Positions 1 through 10,841 of a DNA stretch of 64,000 nucleotides are shown here, in pieces (position 1 is the stretch's first letter; every line of letters starts with the position of its first letter). A program made the position numbers and the translations under genes. The notes under the pieces were generated by a model that made no database searches, was not told the origin of the DNA, and saw nothing but the letters and a program-made list of their open reading frames with translations. This DNA comes from Blattamonas nauphoetae (taxonomy: Eukaryota; Preaxostyla; Oxymonadida), in NCBI GenBank assembly GCA_033064195.1, contig JARBJD010000060.1:62001-126000 (forward strand), written 5' to 3'.

Positions 1-1654
1 GCGGACGACGAGAAGGGAAGGGTGTTCTCATGTATGTTGACGGACGAAAATATGATGGCTCGTGGAAGGATAACAATGCAGACGGGTACGGATCGTTTGT
101 GTACATCTGCGGTGATGTGTATGAAGGTGAATGGAAGCGAACCAAAAAGCACGGAAAAGGAAAGCTAACGTACGCTTCGGGTGATTGTTATGAAGGTGAT
201 TGGAGGGAAGGCGAAGCAACAGGAAAAGGAACTTTCACATTTGCGAATTTTGACACATTCACGGGAATATTCATCAATGGACTGGTATGCTTCATCCTCA
301 TCCATACATTATTTTTCAATTAGCCTGATGGAGAAGGCACAATGACCACTCAGGATGGTGTTCAGTTCCAGGGAATCTGGAAAGGGATGACTGGACAAGG
401 CACTGTCGTCTTTCCTTCTCATTTGGGAAAGAATTCACTCAAGAACGCGAAATGGAGAAGGAGAGAGAGTGGGGTTATGCTCTACATGAACGAGGAGGAT
501 GCCAATCAGAGAGCTGACAAAGAAAGAAAAGATAAACGAAGAAAGGGGAAAGGAAGAGAAAACCACCATGATCAAGACAATAAAGTCTATGGTTTGGACA
601 TTTCTCAACTTATTGTTTCAGAAACTGCCGATTACCGTCTCACTGAGGACTGCCAACTGAATCCCACTCTTCTCTCTGATGGAAAGAAAATTGGAACAGG
701 AGGGTTCGGTGAAGTATTCAGTGGTAAGTATGAAGACCGACCTGTTGCTTGGAAGAAGCTACTCAATACCGTCGATCCAGAAGGACTGAAGGAGTTCTAT
801 CGAGAAGCGTCGTTGATGAGGTTGATTTTTATCGTTCTCATCTCTGTCATGGGTTCCCCCCATTCAGTCAATTCCGTCATCGAAATGTTGTATTCTTCTA
901 CGGCTACACTGCCCCACCAGACATGAGAATTGTGATGGAGTTCGCAAACAGGGGAAGCCTCCATCACTATATCCATAACGTCCGTCTGAAAATGGATATG
1001 ACTCTGCTTTTTGATTTTGCTGAACAAGTCGCAGCTGGAATGGCATATCTTCACTCCAAACGCATGATCCACAAAGATCTTAAACCCCTAAATGTTCTTG
1101 TATGACCTCTCTCTTCTCCATTTTCTCAGCTCACAGAAGACGCCCCTGGACAGATCCGTTGCCTCATTTCTGACTTTGGCCTCTCCAAAATCGCAAAGCA
1201 TTCGCAAACCCTAGTTGTACGGAAAGGGACAATGCAGTATACAGCCCCCGAATGCTTTGATGTTGATCGATGCGATGAAAAACTGGATGTTTTCAGCTTT
1301 GGAATCATGCTGTGGGAAATGTGGACTCGTCAGCCACCATTTGCAGGATTGTCAACAAATCAAATCATCAACCAAATTTGCGATGGAAAACGACCTGCAC
1401 TCCCTGTATACAAATTTTTTGATTTATTTATGATCTAGAGAATCCCTCCGTTTCATAAGGATCTTCTTGAGCCCTTCAAAAACCTTCTTGAACAGTGCTG
1501 GGCCCATGACCCTCGTTCGCGTCCATCAATGAAGGAAGCATATTCTATCATCCATCAACTGAGAGAAAAACTACAAGCGAAGAAGGCCCGCCAGGGTCAG
1601 AGAACTCCAATTGATCGATCTCCAGCAAAACCTGCTCATGCTGTCAAAGCATAA
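1..1654 (+). CDS. MORN-repeat TKL-type protein kinase, 5' end outside the window
   Basis: The reading frame is open from base 3, so the start lies upstream; 500 residues are visible. Exons inferred: 3-284, 324-820, 868-1099, 1130-1405, 1439-1654 (introns 30-47 nt, frames agree). The N-terminal part has four to five MORN repeats (pattern GxYxGxW/GxGxxxY), which in known proteins bind membranes or act as scaffolds. After a basic linker comes a tyrosine-kinase-like catalytic domain: glycine loop IGTGGFGEVF, lysine in VAWKK, catalytic loop HKDLKPLN, DFG in SDFGLS, and TAPE. The usual HRD reads HKD, a mild substitution. This is probably an active Ser/Thr kinase; substrate and pathway are unknown. 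Stop TAA at 1652-1654. A MORN plus TKL-kinase arrangement occurs in other protists. Confidence 0.88.
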
Positions 1655-1915
1655 ATTAGACGTGAATACACTTTATTTTCGTTTTACTTCAGTATTTTGT
1701 TGGCTTTCATCACACCACCTTGCCCATTCATTCATTATTTCATACATTTCCTTGAATTTGGCCGAGAAGGAATTGGTGTTTGTTTTTCGTGGAAAACCAA
1801 TGATTCACGATTTTTCTCGAATCGAAATGAAGGATATGTTTCCAAAGGCTCAACCTATTCCTAAAAAGCAAATTGGAGTCGGAAAATGTGAAAAAGTTGG
1901 GAAGAACAGACAGTT
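1655..1915. other. Intergenic, convergent 3' ends
   Basis: This is A+T-rich sequence between the kinase stop and the convergent uL14 stop. Open frames here have no family features. I see only 3' untranslated sequence. Confidence 0.6.
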
Positions 1916-2460
1916 TTACACAATGGCGTCAGAGTGACTTGAGACCTTTGGCCAGATATCAGCGGCCTCCTTAGCGACTGGTCCAGTGATTTGTGATCCC
2001 TTCATTTCACCCTTAGCGTTTGTGATCACGCAGGCGTTGTCTTCCATGTAAATGAAAGTTCCGTCTCTTCTTCTCCACGGTTTGCGTTGACGGACAACAA
2101 TGATTGGCATAACTATGAAAAACAAGAAAACATGAGAGGGAAAGAAAATTTTGTCTCAATCTGTGATAGAATGAATAAAAACAATGAGATCGAAGTTTGC
2201 ATTTTGAGATGAGAACTGTGGCTGATACCTTTCTTTCTGTACTCTGGTTTGCCCTTCTTGCATGAAGCAACGCACATTTCAGCAATGCTAGCAGCTGGGA
2301 GTCTGTTAAGTCTTCCCTGGATGCACTTAACAGCGATGATCATCATTTCCTTGGCGCCAGTGTTATCTGCGCAGTTGAGAACGGCGTAGGTTGGAAGACC
2401 CAGAGACATTCTCATTTTGTTTCCGGTTGAACCGATACGTCCACGTGGCTTGTCACCCAT
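1916..2460 (-). CDS. RPL23: 60S ribosomal protein uL14 (RPL23)
   Basis: Two exons, 2460-2229 and 2112-1916, joined over a 116-nt phase-1 intron, give 142 residues; the human protein has 140. Family hallmarks in order are [30 protein letters not shown], the [10 protein letters not shown] stretch crossing the splice, [20 protein letters not shown] and [16 protein letters not shown]. It is a core large-subunit protein at the subunit interface. I chose the ATG at 2460 (MGDKPRG) because it aligns with the family N-terminus. An in-frame ATG at 2490 would add ten residues and follows an acceptor-like TTTTTTTACAG, so a further 5' exon is possible. Confidence 0.95.
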
Positions 2461-2579
2461 CGAATCGAGAACAAAGATCGAATGGACCATAACTGTAAAA
2501 AAAGTGTCCTCAAATGAAAAACGGTGAAATGAGTGATGAAAAATGACTAAATCATGAATAAAAAAAAGACAAAGCCAGA

Positions 2580-5527
2580 TTATCTCTGGATGAACAACTC
2601 AAACAAAACTGGTTCATTTTTGGTCCAAATCATCTTCTTGACGCTTAACAAAGTCATTTCTTCATCAATCACCATTCCATTCACTACAATCTCATCATTC
2701 TCATGTCTCTCAGTCCCAGCACCTTTTTGTCTCCTGAAACCTTCTTGAAACATCATTTTCAGGACGTTCTGTTTGATGAGACCAACTCGCATGGCTTCCA
2801 TCCCATCAAAGGCATGCTGTTTGAGAAAAGAGGAGAGGCTTCGATGGTCAGGATCCTTTTCATCTGGTTCATGTTGGGCTGGATCAATGTCATCTGTCCT
2901 TGCATCGGAAACGGTGACATGGAACCGAATCTTCCCGTCTCGAAGTTTTGGTTTGATGGGAAGCGCTGAAGAGATGAAGAGGGGAAGATGGGAGAGTGTG
3001 ATGGGGGGAGTGGAGATGTGGGGAAGGTGAGATGTCAGTGAAGAGCCAGCGACAGGTTCGAGACGGCAGACGGAGTAGCATGTGTGGATCGATCTGTTGT
3101 CCTCGTCTGTCTCCTTCAGCACAACGAGGTGAGGATGGCGGAGGGAGACAGCGAGTGGACACCCGCACGGAAGTGTGGTGGAGTGAGGTTGGAGAGTGAA
3201 ATGTGAGCTGGGCGAGGGAGAGGGGAGAGAACGAGCTGGTGGGTCAGGATTGAATGGTTTGGGAGGCTGCCTGCGTCGCTGCTGAGGTGTCGACGATGGC
3301 GATGAATCAGCGAGTGATGAGGGGGATGATGGGTCGGTGAGAGGAGACAGGATATTTGAGAGGAAGCTCCAGCCGAGATTGTGATGGTCTTGGCGAGAGA
3401 GAGGAGACGGGGACGGGAGGGGAACGGCAGAAGGGGCAGTGACAGGAGTGGGCGACGGGGTTTGTTTTCGACCCCGCGACGGTTCCTCATCGCCTGTCGG
3501 TGTCTGTCGAGTCTTCCCTCCGAATGGGTTGGGAGAGGAGGAGGGGGAGATGGATGTTGGGTTCCTTCTCTTCCGTTTGGTGGTTGGGGGAGGGGTGGGG
3601 AGGCGGGCAGTGGGGTTGGGGAGTGACGGAGCGAGGGGAGTGGGAGTGATGATCGAAGGGGTCTTCTGATTCTCGTTCTTTCGGTCGAAGAAAGCCTCGC
3701 CCTTCAGCCAGTCACTCTTCGAGAGTTTGATCTCCACCCACCCGCTTCCCTTTTCGAGAGAGAACCAGCGGTTGACTGATTCGAGAGAGGAGGAGAGGAG
3801 CTGCGGGTCCAGATCAGAAAGGGCCAAACTCTTCGGACGGAATGGAGTGAGGAATTGTGCTTGTGGGGAGGTGAGCGAGGGAGATGGGGGAAGGAATGGT
3901 TGGATGTTGTCAAACACGTCTGGATCCACATCAGCATCACCCAACGACGTGTGGATGTCGCGTGTGATGAAGACAGACGCGATGGAAGGAGGAGGAGAGA
4001 CGACGGGTGACTGTGCTCCAGGCGAGAACGACCGAACAGGCTGGAGTGTCGGTGTTGAGTGTCGGCGAGTGGGTGAACGCGCGCGGTGGAGGATGACCTT
4101 GCCCTTCTCCCCTCCGCCTTCGTAGAACGACGTGCGTGGGTCGGAGTCGAAGCCGAAAAGCAGCTGGCCTTCAATTTGACTCGAAATGAGGTTCCAAACC
4201 CAAACGCGGCCGCGTTCGTCTTCAGCGAGTACTGTTGTCTTGTCAGCCAGAGTGGCACAGTCGACAAAGGCAGGAGTGCCGAAGCAGAACGATTGAGGGT
4301 TGTGGGAGCCGTTCAGATCAACAACGTCGAGGTGTGGTGTGTCCCCGAACACGATCAGAGTGGGTTGTGGGGTGGGCTCGGGAGGATCGGCGTGAGACGA
4401 GATCGGAGGGGCAGGAAGAGGGAAGAACGACGTGTCGCAGAGAAGGAGAGAGATTGCGGGCCGCGATCGCTGGTTTTCGAATGGATGAAAAGTGTGGATT
4501 TGTGTTGTTTTGAGACCTTTTGTTTTTTGTGTCGGTTCTTGAGTGTGTGTCAGGTCTGTTTGAAAGACTCGTCCATCAGAGAGTCCTAAATAGGCTGTTG
4601 TGAAGTTGTTGGTGTGTGGAGAGACAACACAACTGCGAATGCTGTCCTCAAACCCAACCATTTTGAGTGTGGATCGTGTGCGAAGATCCCAAAGCGACAG
4701 CAGCCCATCTGTAGTAGCAGTGAGGATTTGTTGTTCTCCTTGTGAGATATGTAAATGAAATACAGGGGCAGAGTGGAGAAATGATGCCACCATGTCAGAT
4801 GATCTGACATCCCACAAATATCCATATTTACCCGATGTTCCCGCACCAAGAAGAGTTCCCGAGTGAGAAAAGTCGAGTGAATAGACAGAATTGTCCAATG
4901 GATATGCAGTTGGCTGAATTGAGGAAGGATCGTGGATGGATTGAAGATCAGTGAAAAAGTCACAATTCCAAATCAAGATGGATTTATCAAGAGCTGCCGA
5001 TGCTAATTGATTAGTTGAACGACAGTATGATAGACATTGGACATGATCAGTGTGTTTTGACAGTGTAAGAACGAGTTCGGCAGTTTCGAGGTTCCAAAGT
5101 CGAATTGTATGATCAGAACTCGCTGATACACCTGAAAAATGAACAGAAAATGAGAAGAAGAAACAGAAAATAAAATTGCATTGCAGACAGTTTCGTTCAT
5201 TTCCAATAAGAGTGATGTCATTGACTGAGCCAGAATGGCCAATAAAAGACTGATAGCAGTGCATATGAATTGATTCTCTCTGAACAAAAAGAGATGAAAA
5301 ATCATATAAGAGTGTGAGAGAACCACCTTATCGAATTTCCATCGTTTAATTGTCCAATCTTGACTTCCGGTCAGAAAACTCTCTGATTCCGGGAGAAAGA
5401 GAGATGATTTTACGCAGTGTCGATGTCCCAACCATTCCGATCGTAAGATTACTCTAGTAGTTTCGGCATGTTTTCGAGTCATGAAAAAAAAGAAAAAGTG
5501 GTCACTCTCTTGGAAAAGATCAGACAT
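2580..5527 (-). CDS. WDR48/UAF1-like WD40 protein
   Basis: Exons 5527-5327, 5279-5189 and 5131-2580 (introns 47 and 57 nt) give 947 residues. The first ~380 form a WD40 propeller ([34 protein letters not shown]). Past residue ~560 is a [20 protein letters not shown] segment resembling the conserved post-propeller block of WDR48. The last ~150 residues resemble its C-terminal SUMO-like domain, ending [17 protein letters not shown]. In animals WDR48/UAF1 activates the deubiquitinases USP1, USP12 and USP46. Between these blocks lies a long Pro/Ser/Arg-rich, probably disordered insert (roughly residues 590-780), which makes the protein about 270 residues longer than human WDR48. The start at 5527 is the first ATG; a further 5' exon cannot be excluded. 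Confidence 0.82.
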
Positions 5528-5602
5528 CGTCGTGTTTTCTCAAAGAAAAGAGTTGAGGTGAGTAAATCACCCTCATCTCAAACTTCTCCATTTTTTTCAA
5601 AA

Positions 5603-5684
5603 TGCATGGAGTGGGGTTTGAACCCACGCCTCCGAAGAGACCAGCGCCTAAAGCTGGCGCCTTAGACCACTCGGCCATCCATGC
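5603..5684 (-). tRNA. tRNA-Leu (anticodon UAG)
   Basis: The reverse strand folds into a class II cloverleaf of 82 nt. The acceptor is GCATGGA paired with TCCATGC, with discriminator A. The D arm contains GAGTGG. The anticodon stem is CCAGC/GCTGG with loop TTTAGGC, giving anticodon TAG (reads CUA). There is a 13-nt variable arm and a T arm GTGGG-TTCAAAC-CCCAC. The long variable arm and the anticodon agree on leucine. There is no intron. It lies between WDR48 and GlyRS. Confidence 0.96.
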
Positions 5685-5843
5685 TCAAAAAGTTGACTGA
5701 AAAATTGGTGTTTTGTGGATTGGTGATTCAGACGAATTGTTGGAAAGATCTTGGATGCTTCTTGGATTTGGTTCTGTAAATGAATCCTTTCAGTCGTCAA
5801 TGAAATGTATAAACAGGACTTCGATCAAAAAAAGGAATGAGTG

Positions 5844-7821
5844 TCACTCTTTTGCTTCTGCTGTCGGAACGAGACCATACTGAGACACAATGGTTTCCCA
5901 ATTGGCCGATCCCTTCACAAGTTTTTTAAGAACTTTTGGAATTTCAGTAATGGGGAGCCGGACCTGCTGAGATGAATCTCGTTCACGAAGTGTGGCAGTG
6001 TTGTCAGTTTCTGAAGTGCCATCGACAGTGATCCCAAACGGCATGCCGATCTCGTCTGCACGTGCGTACTTCTTCCCAACAGAAGCTCCACCAGTGTCAA
6101 TGAGGCGAGAAAAGTGTTTGAGAGAGGCTTCGATGGAATGGCAGATTTCAAGTTGCTTTTGGCTCTTCACCGATAACGGTTGAATGAGGACTTGTTTTGG
6201 AGCGAGTGTGGCGGGGAAGGAGATGACTCTGCGATTTTGGTCAGATGGGCGTGTCCAGAAGTTCTGGTCGATGATCGAGAAGAGGATACGGGAGATTCCG
6301 TACGATGGTTCGACAACGAAAGGAATGTAGTCCTCTTCACGGACAGTTTCGACCTTAAACTCAAGCATAGCTGGAGAAAGCTCGATTTGTTCCCCTTCTG
6401 AGATTGTGATCGTGGCCTTTTGGTTTGTTTCAATTTGTTGTTTGAGAGCGAGGACACCTGCTTCATCAAGTGAGTTGAGGTACGATTGAACCGGTTTAGC
6501 CTTCTGTTTGAATGTTTGTCCAATCACTTTGCTGACCGGGACAAGGACAGTCTTCTGGATCGGCTCAGGAAGGTCTCGTTTGGCGACGAGCTGTGTGTTT
6601 GTGCCGCGTGAATGGGCCTCGAGATCATAAGCCGACCTGTCAGCAATTCCGACAATCTCCTGCCAGCCTGTGAGACTAAGAGCCTCACCATCCCAGCAAT
6701 CGCGTGCGTAGTGAGCCATTTGCTTGCGAAGGTGCTGGCGGAAGCGAATCTTCTCCTTTCTCAATCCAACCTTCTCCAGGAACAGTTGCGTACGGCCAAG
6801 GTAGTATGCAAGAATCTGGTTCTCAACATACGGCTTGCCGGTTTCTGGATTGTTGGTTGTGTGGGCCTGTTCGATGGTCATCTCGAGAGGGACTTCGATC
6901 CCCTTCTCTTGCATCTCCCGGGTGAGCATAAGAACAACAACATCCTTGACAAGGCTGAGGTTCGAGTGTGTCGTCTGTTGTGGGTCGTAGAAGTACTCGA
7001 ATTCTGCGAGTTGGAATTCGCGGAGACGGAAGAGACCACCCTTTGGAGCGATTTCATTTCTGAAGGCTTTGCCAAATTGGGCAATCCCAAAAGGCATGCG
7101 GTGGTTCAGCTCTTCGTAGCATGCTTTGAAGTTCATGAACATGCCCTGGGCAATCTCTGGGCGCAGATAACTGTATGTAAATGTATGAGAATAATAGAGA
7201 CACATACGCAGGATCATCACCGGTTGGGCCAATCTGTGTGCTGAACATGAGGTTGAACGGGGCAGGATCCTCGAATTGACGCTTGTCTCCAGTCACCTTG
7301 ACAAGCTCCTCAATTGTCGCTTTCATTTGGTCGGCTGACATACTATCAGCTTCGTTTTTCATGATAGTGTACTTTTCTTTGAGTTGAGGGTCAAGTGGTT
7401 GTTTGGGATTGAGTGCTTTATCACAAAGCTCCTCAATCAATTTGTCAGCTCGGTACAGCTCACCGGTGGTTTTCTCTTTGATCTTCATGTCATTGAACTT
7501 CTCGACATGTCCGCTAACTTCAAGCACACGTGATGGGGTGATAACTGTGGCATCGATTTCCTGGAGGTTGTCGTGGAAAACGAAGTGCCTGCGCCACTCT
7601 TGAATGACGTTGTGAAAGAGTGGTGCCATGACAGGACCGAGATCGTGCAGACCAGCCTTCCCTAAATGAACAAAAATGTGATTTTATAAAGAGGTTGCAT
7701 GCATACCGCCATACAGATCAAATGCAGGATTTGTGAAGAATCGTTCCTTCATCAAGGTCTGAAGTTGTTGATTTTTCTCTTTGAGGAGATCAGCTTCAGT
7801 TTTCTCTTTCTTTGGTGGCAT
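5844..7821 (-). CDS. GARS: Glycyl-tRNA synthetase, eukaryotic type
   Basis: Exons 7821-7707, 7661-7208 and 7170-5844 (introns 45 and 37 nt) give 631 residues. It charges tRNA-Gly with glycine in the cytosol (class II). Visible landmarks: an N-terminal helical segment, YGGKAGLHDLGP (class II motif 1 region), YLRPEIAQGMF across the second splice, FRNEIAPKGGLFRLREF (motif 2), EPSYGISRILFSII (motif 3) and the C-terminal anticodon-binding domain (LAPKQVLIQPL to DEIGMPFGITVD). It has the eukaryote/archaea homodimeric architecture. The start MPPKKEKTEAD at 7821 fits the splice phase. It is divergently arranged with the dipeptidyl peptidase. Confidence 0.96.
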
Positions 7822-8006
7822 TTGGATGAGTTGAGATGACTGACCCCATAACACAAAACAGTCACAGATTTTCTTGTTTAATGTGTGTCATCGCGGATCA
7901 AATGTGTTGTTGTGGCACTAAAACACAGTGCTCGAATCAATAAGTCCACTCTCATTTGGTATTTCGTGGACCTAAATGGAGTCATCGCTGAAAAGGGCGG
8001 ATCAAG
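7822..8006. promoter_or_regulatory. Divergent promoter region, GlyRS / dipeptidyl peptidase
   Basis: 185 bp separate two divergent start codons, so both promoters and 5' leaders must lie here unless 5' exons are missing. I recognise no specific motif. Confidence 0.45.
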
Positions 8007-10749
8007 ATGGAATCTTCATTGAAAGGTAGCTCCGGGTTTGGTCGAACCAACAAGTGTGTTAAGTGCATTCGATCGGATCCGATCTTTCTTTTCGCATGTA
8101 TCGGCCTTTATATCATTGGAGCCCTCATCATAATCTTTAGTATGAATTTTCTCGTTCGTTCGAATATGTCTCTTGTTATTCTCAGCAACTACCGAAGCTC
8201 CACCTTATGTTGCACCGAATCCATTTTCTTTGGATGACATCACTGACTTAAAGCGCCGTTCTTTTGCTGTTCAATGGCTCGAAAGTGGAAACGAATTTGT
8301 GTACGTTGAACCATCTGAAACCGAACATGCACTGAAATTATTCAATGCAGCCCAAAATACTACCACGACTCTCGCAAAAGGTTCTGAAATCAAAGCAGCT
8401 TTCGGTCTTCAAGATGATGTTCAGTTCGAGAAGCTGCAACTGACTCTTGATCAACAATTGATGCTATTTGCAACCAATGTTGAAGATCTGTACAGACATT
8501 CATCGTCTGCAGAATATCACTTGTACGATCTCAAGAATAAAGCTGTCGTCAATCTGGGTGTTGCTGAACATGAGACTTGGCAGCTTGTAACCTTCTCAGA
8601 GCAAGTGGGAAATGAGTATCGCCTGTCATATGTTACCAAAAATGATGTGTATGTTAAGATTCTCACGCGGGCTGGTGCAACATTCACCGTTAAGACAATC
8701 CGAATCACAAACACAGCAGAATTGATGTCTAACCAAGCAAACGCTTCACCAGTGGATGCAAACATTCTCAATGGTGTTGCTGATTGGGGACATGAAGAAG
8801 AAATCATGGGGAACGATCGATATGTCTTCTGGAGTCCAGACGGCAAATATCTGAGCTACGCGACGTTCGATCAGACGAAAGTTCCCATCGTCTCCATCCC
8901 CCATTATGATCAGATTGATACCACAAAATACCCCACTCCAGACGTCTCCATGTCAATGGCAAACGAGGAAAAAGAGAATCCATTTGACCAACACTGGAAG
9001 TTCCGCTATCCGGGACCAGGTCAGTTTGTGAGTGATGTGTCGTTGACAATTGTCAATCTTACAACCGACACACCGACGGACGCCTTCACATACTCCCTCC
9101 CTGCCCACGGGATGGTCTACCTCGGAAAGTGCCTCTGGGCCGACTCCACATTCGTCTTCACTGTGTACAACCAGTTCCAAAACGAACGCCTCTTCGAATC
9201 GGTGGATACAACGGTGGCTCCGTTCCAGAAGAAGACACTGGCCACACACACAGCCGTTGACAAGACATTCATCACACCCGACACCTCGCCCATCTACGTG
9301 TCGAAGGACCGCAAGATTGTGGACTTGTGGGACAGCTGGAACGAGGACAAGTACTGCTCAGTGGGGATGATGAGTCTGGATGCGGTGAACTCGTCCTTCA
9401 CAATCATCAACGCCGACCAGTTCCAGTTCGATGTGAAGGAGATCGCTGGGTTCGACGCAGCAACAAACGTGTTGTATGTCATCGCCGCTGCGCCAGACCC
9501 CAACCAGCGCGGACTCTACAAACTCGACCTGAACAACGCAAAGGCAGGGTCGATTGTGCCTGTTCTCGTCGAAGGTGAGTACGCAAAGGAAGCGGGCTCA
9601 CACTCGACAGCGTTCTCGCCAGATGGGAAGTTCTTTGTGGATTCGTTCTCAAGCATCACCACACCGGGGCTCACGTCGGTTGTGTCGGCTGAGAGCGGGA
9701 AGGTTGTGTGTGTGTTGGAGGACAACAAAGCGTATTCGGAGGAGATCAAGAAGCGGGCCATGCCCACAGTCGAGCTGACGAAGGTCCAGCTGTCCGGGAT
9801 CGAGTACAGAATCAGAATGACGTACCCGCCACAGTTCAACAAGAAGAAGAAGCACCCTGTTCTTCTCTGTATGCCTCACATCACCTCTCCTCATTCTTCT
9901 CTCATCACTCTCCTCATTCATCTCCTCTTTCCTTCTCCGCAGTTGTTTATGGCGGACCCGATCACAACCAAGTCCAGAACAGCTACGGCGAAGACCAGTG
10001 GCACGTCCATCTCTCCTCCGCACACGACTTCATCATCGCCCGCATCGACGGACACGGAAGCGGCTGCCAAGGCATCAAATACCGCACGTCGATCTTCAAA
10101 AGGGTTGGGGAGCCGATGCAGGAAGACTACTACCAGTTTGCGAAGTACCTCAGCAAGCAGGAGTTCGTCGACCCGGACCGCGTGATGATCTACGGCTGGT
10201 CGTTCGGAGGGTACATGACGATGCGGTCGCTGTCGTATCAGAAGATGAAGCAGAAGGACAACGAGCCCATGCCGTTCAGTTATGGAATTGCTGTTGCTCC
10301 TGTTTCGGACTGGTCTGTCTCTTTGTCACTTCCTTCATATTCACCTCGTCGCTTTGTTCTCCAGGAGACTCTACGACAAGCCGTACACAGAGCGTTTCAT
10401 GCAGTTTGAGAAGGACAACCAGACGTCGTATGTTGAGTCGTCGATGTTGAGTAACGAACGCCTGACTGCACTCGGCACTGGGTCGCCATGGCTTCTCGCG
10501 TATGGAAGCACCGATGACAACGTCCATCCCATCAACTCACTCCAAGTCATCCGAGGGCTGTTGGATCGGAAGCTCACCAATTATGACGTGATGGTCTATC
10601 CAAACGATCAGCACGGCATCCGACTGCCCGGATCACGTCAGAGCATGTATATCAAGTTCACGCAAGAGATCGGGAAACACCTCGGATTTGGAGCAAAATC
10701 AGTCCACCAGATTAGCCTCGAGAAGAGCAAGAAGAGAGCCGAATTGTGA
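8007..10749 (+). CDS. Membrane-anchored dipeptidyl peptidase IV-like serine protease (S9B)
   Basis: Exons 8007-8139, 8186-9868, 9943-10312 and 10365-10749 (introns 46, 74 and 52 nt) give 856 residues. A short N-terminal tail is followed by one hydrophobic segment (about residues 27-46, FLFACIGLYIIGALIIIF), a type II signal anchor. Next comes the DPPIV propeller domain, then the alpha/beta-hydrolase: VYGGPDHNQ, RIDGHGSGCQG, catalytic Ser in GWSFGGY, catalytic Asp in GSTDDNVHP and catalytic His in NDQHGIRLPG. The enzyme family removes Xaa-Pro/Ala dipeptides from peptide N-termini, at the cell surface or in a digestive compartment. All three catalytic residues are present, so activity is likely. 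Confidence 0.92.
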
Positions 10750-10841
10750 ACACATTTCATTTCAACCAGCATCTGTTAGTTTCGGTCTTGTGGCAAAACG
10801 AAGAATCAAAACTGCGAAAAGGGTGAAGTGGAATTAAGATA

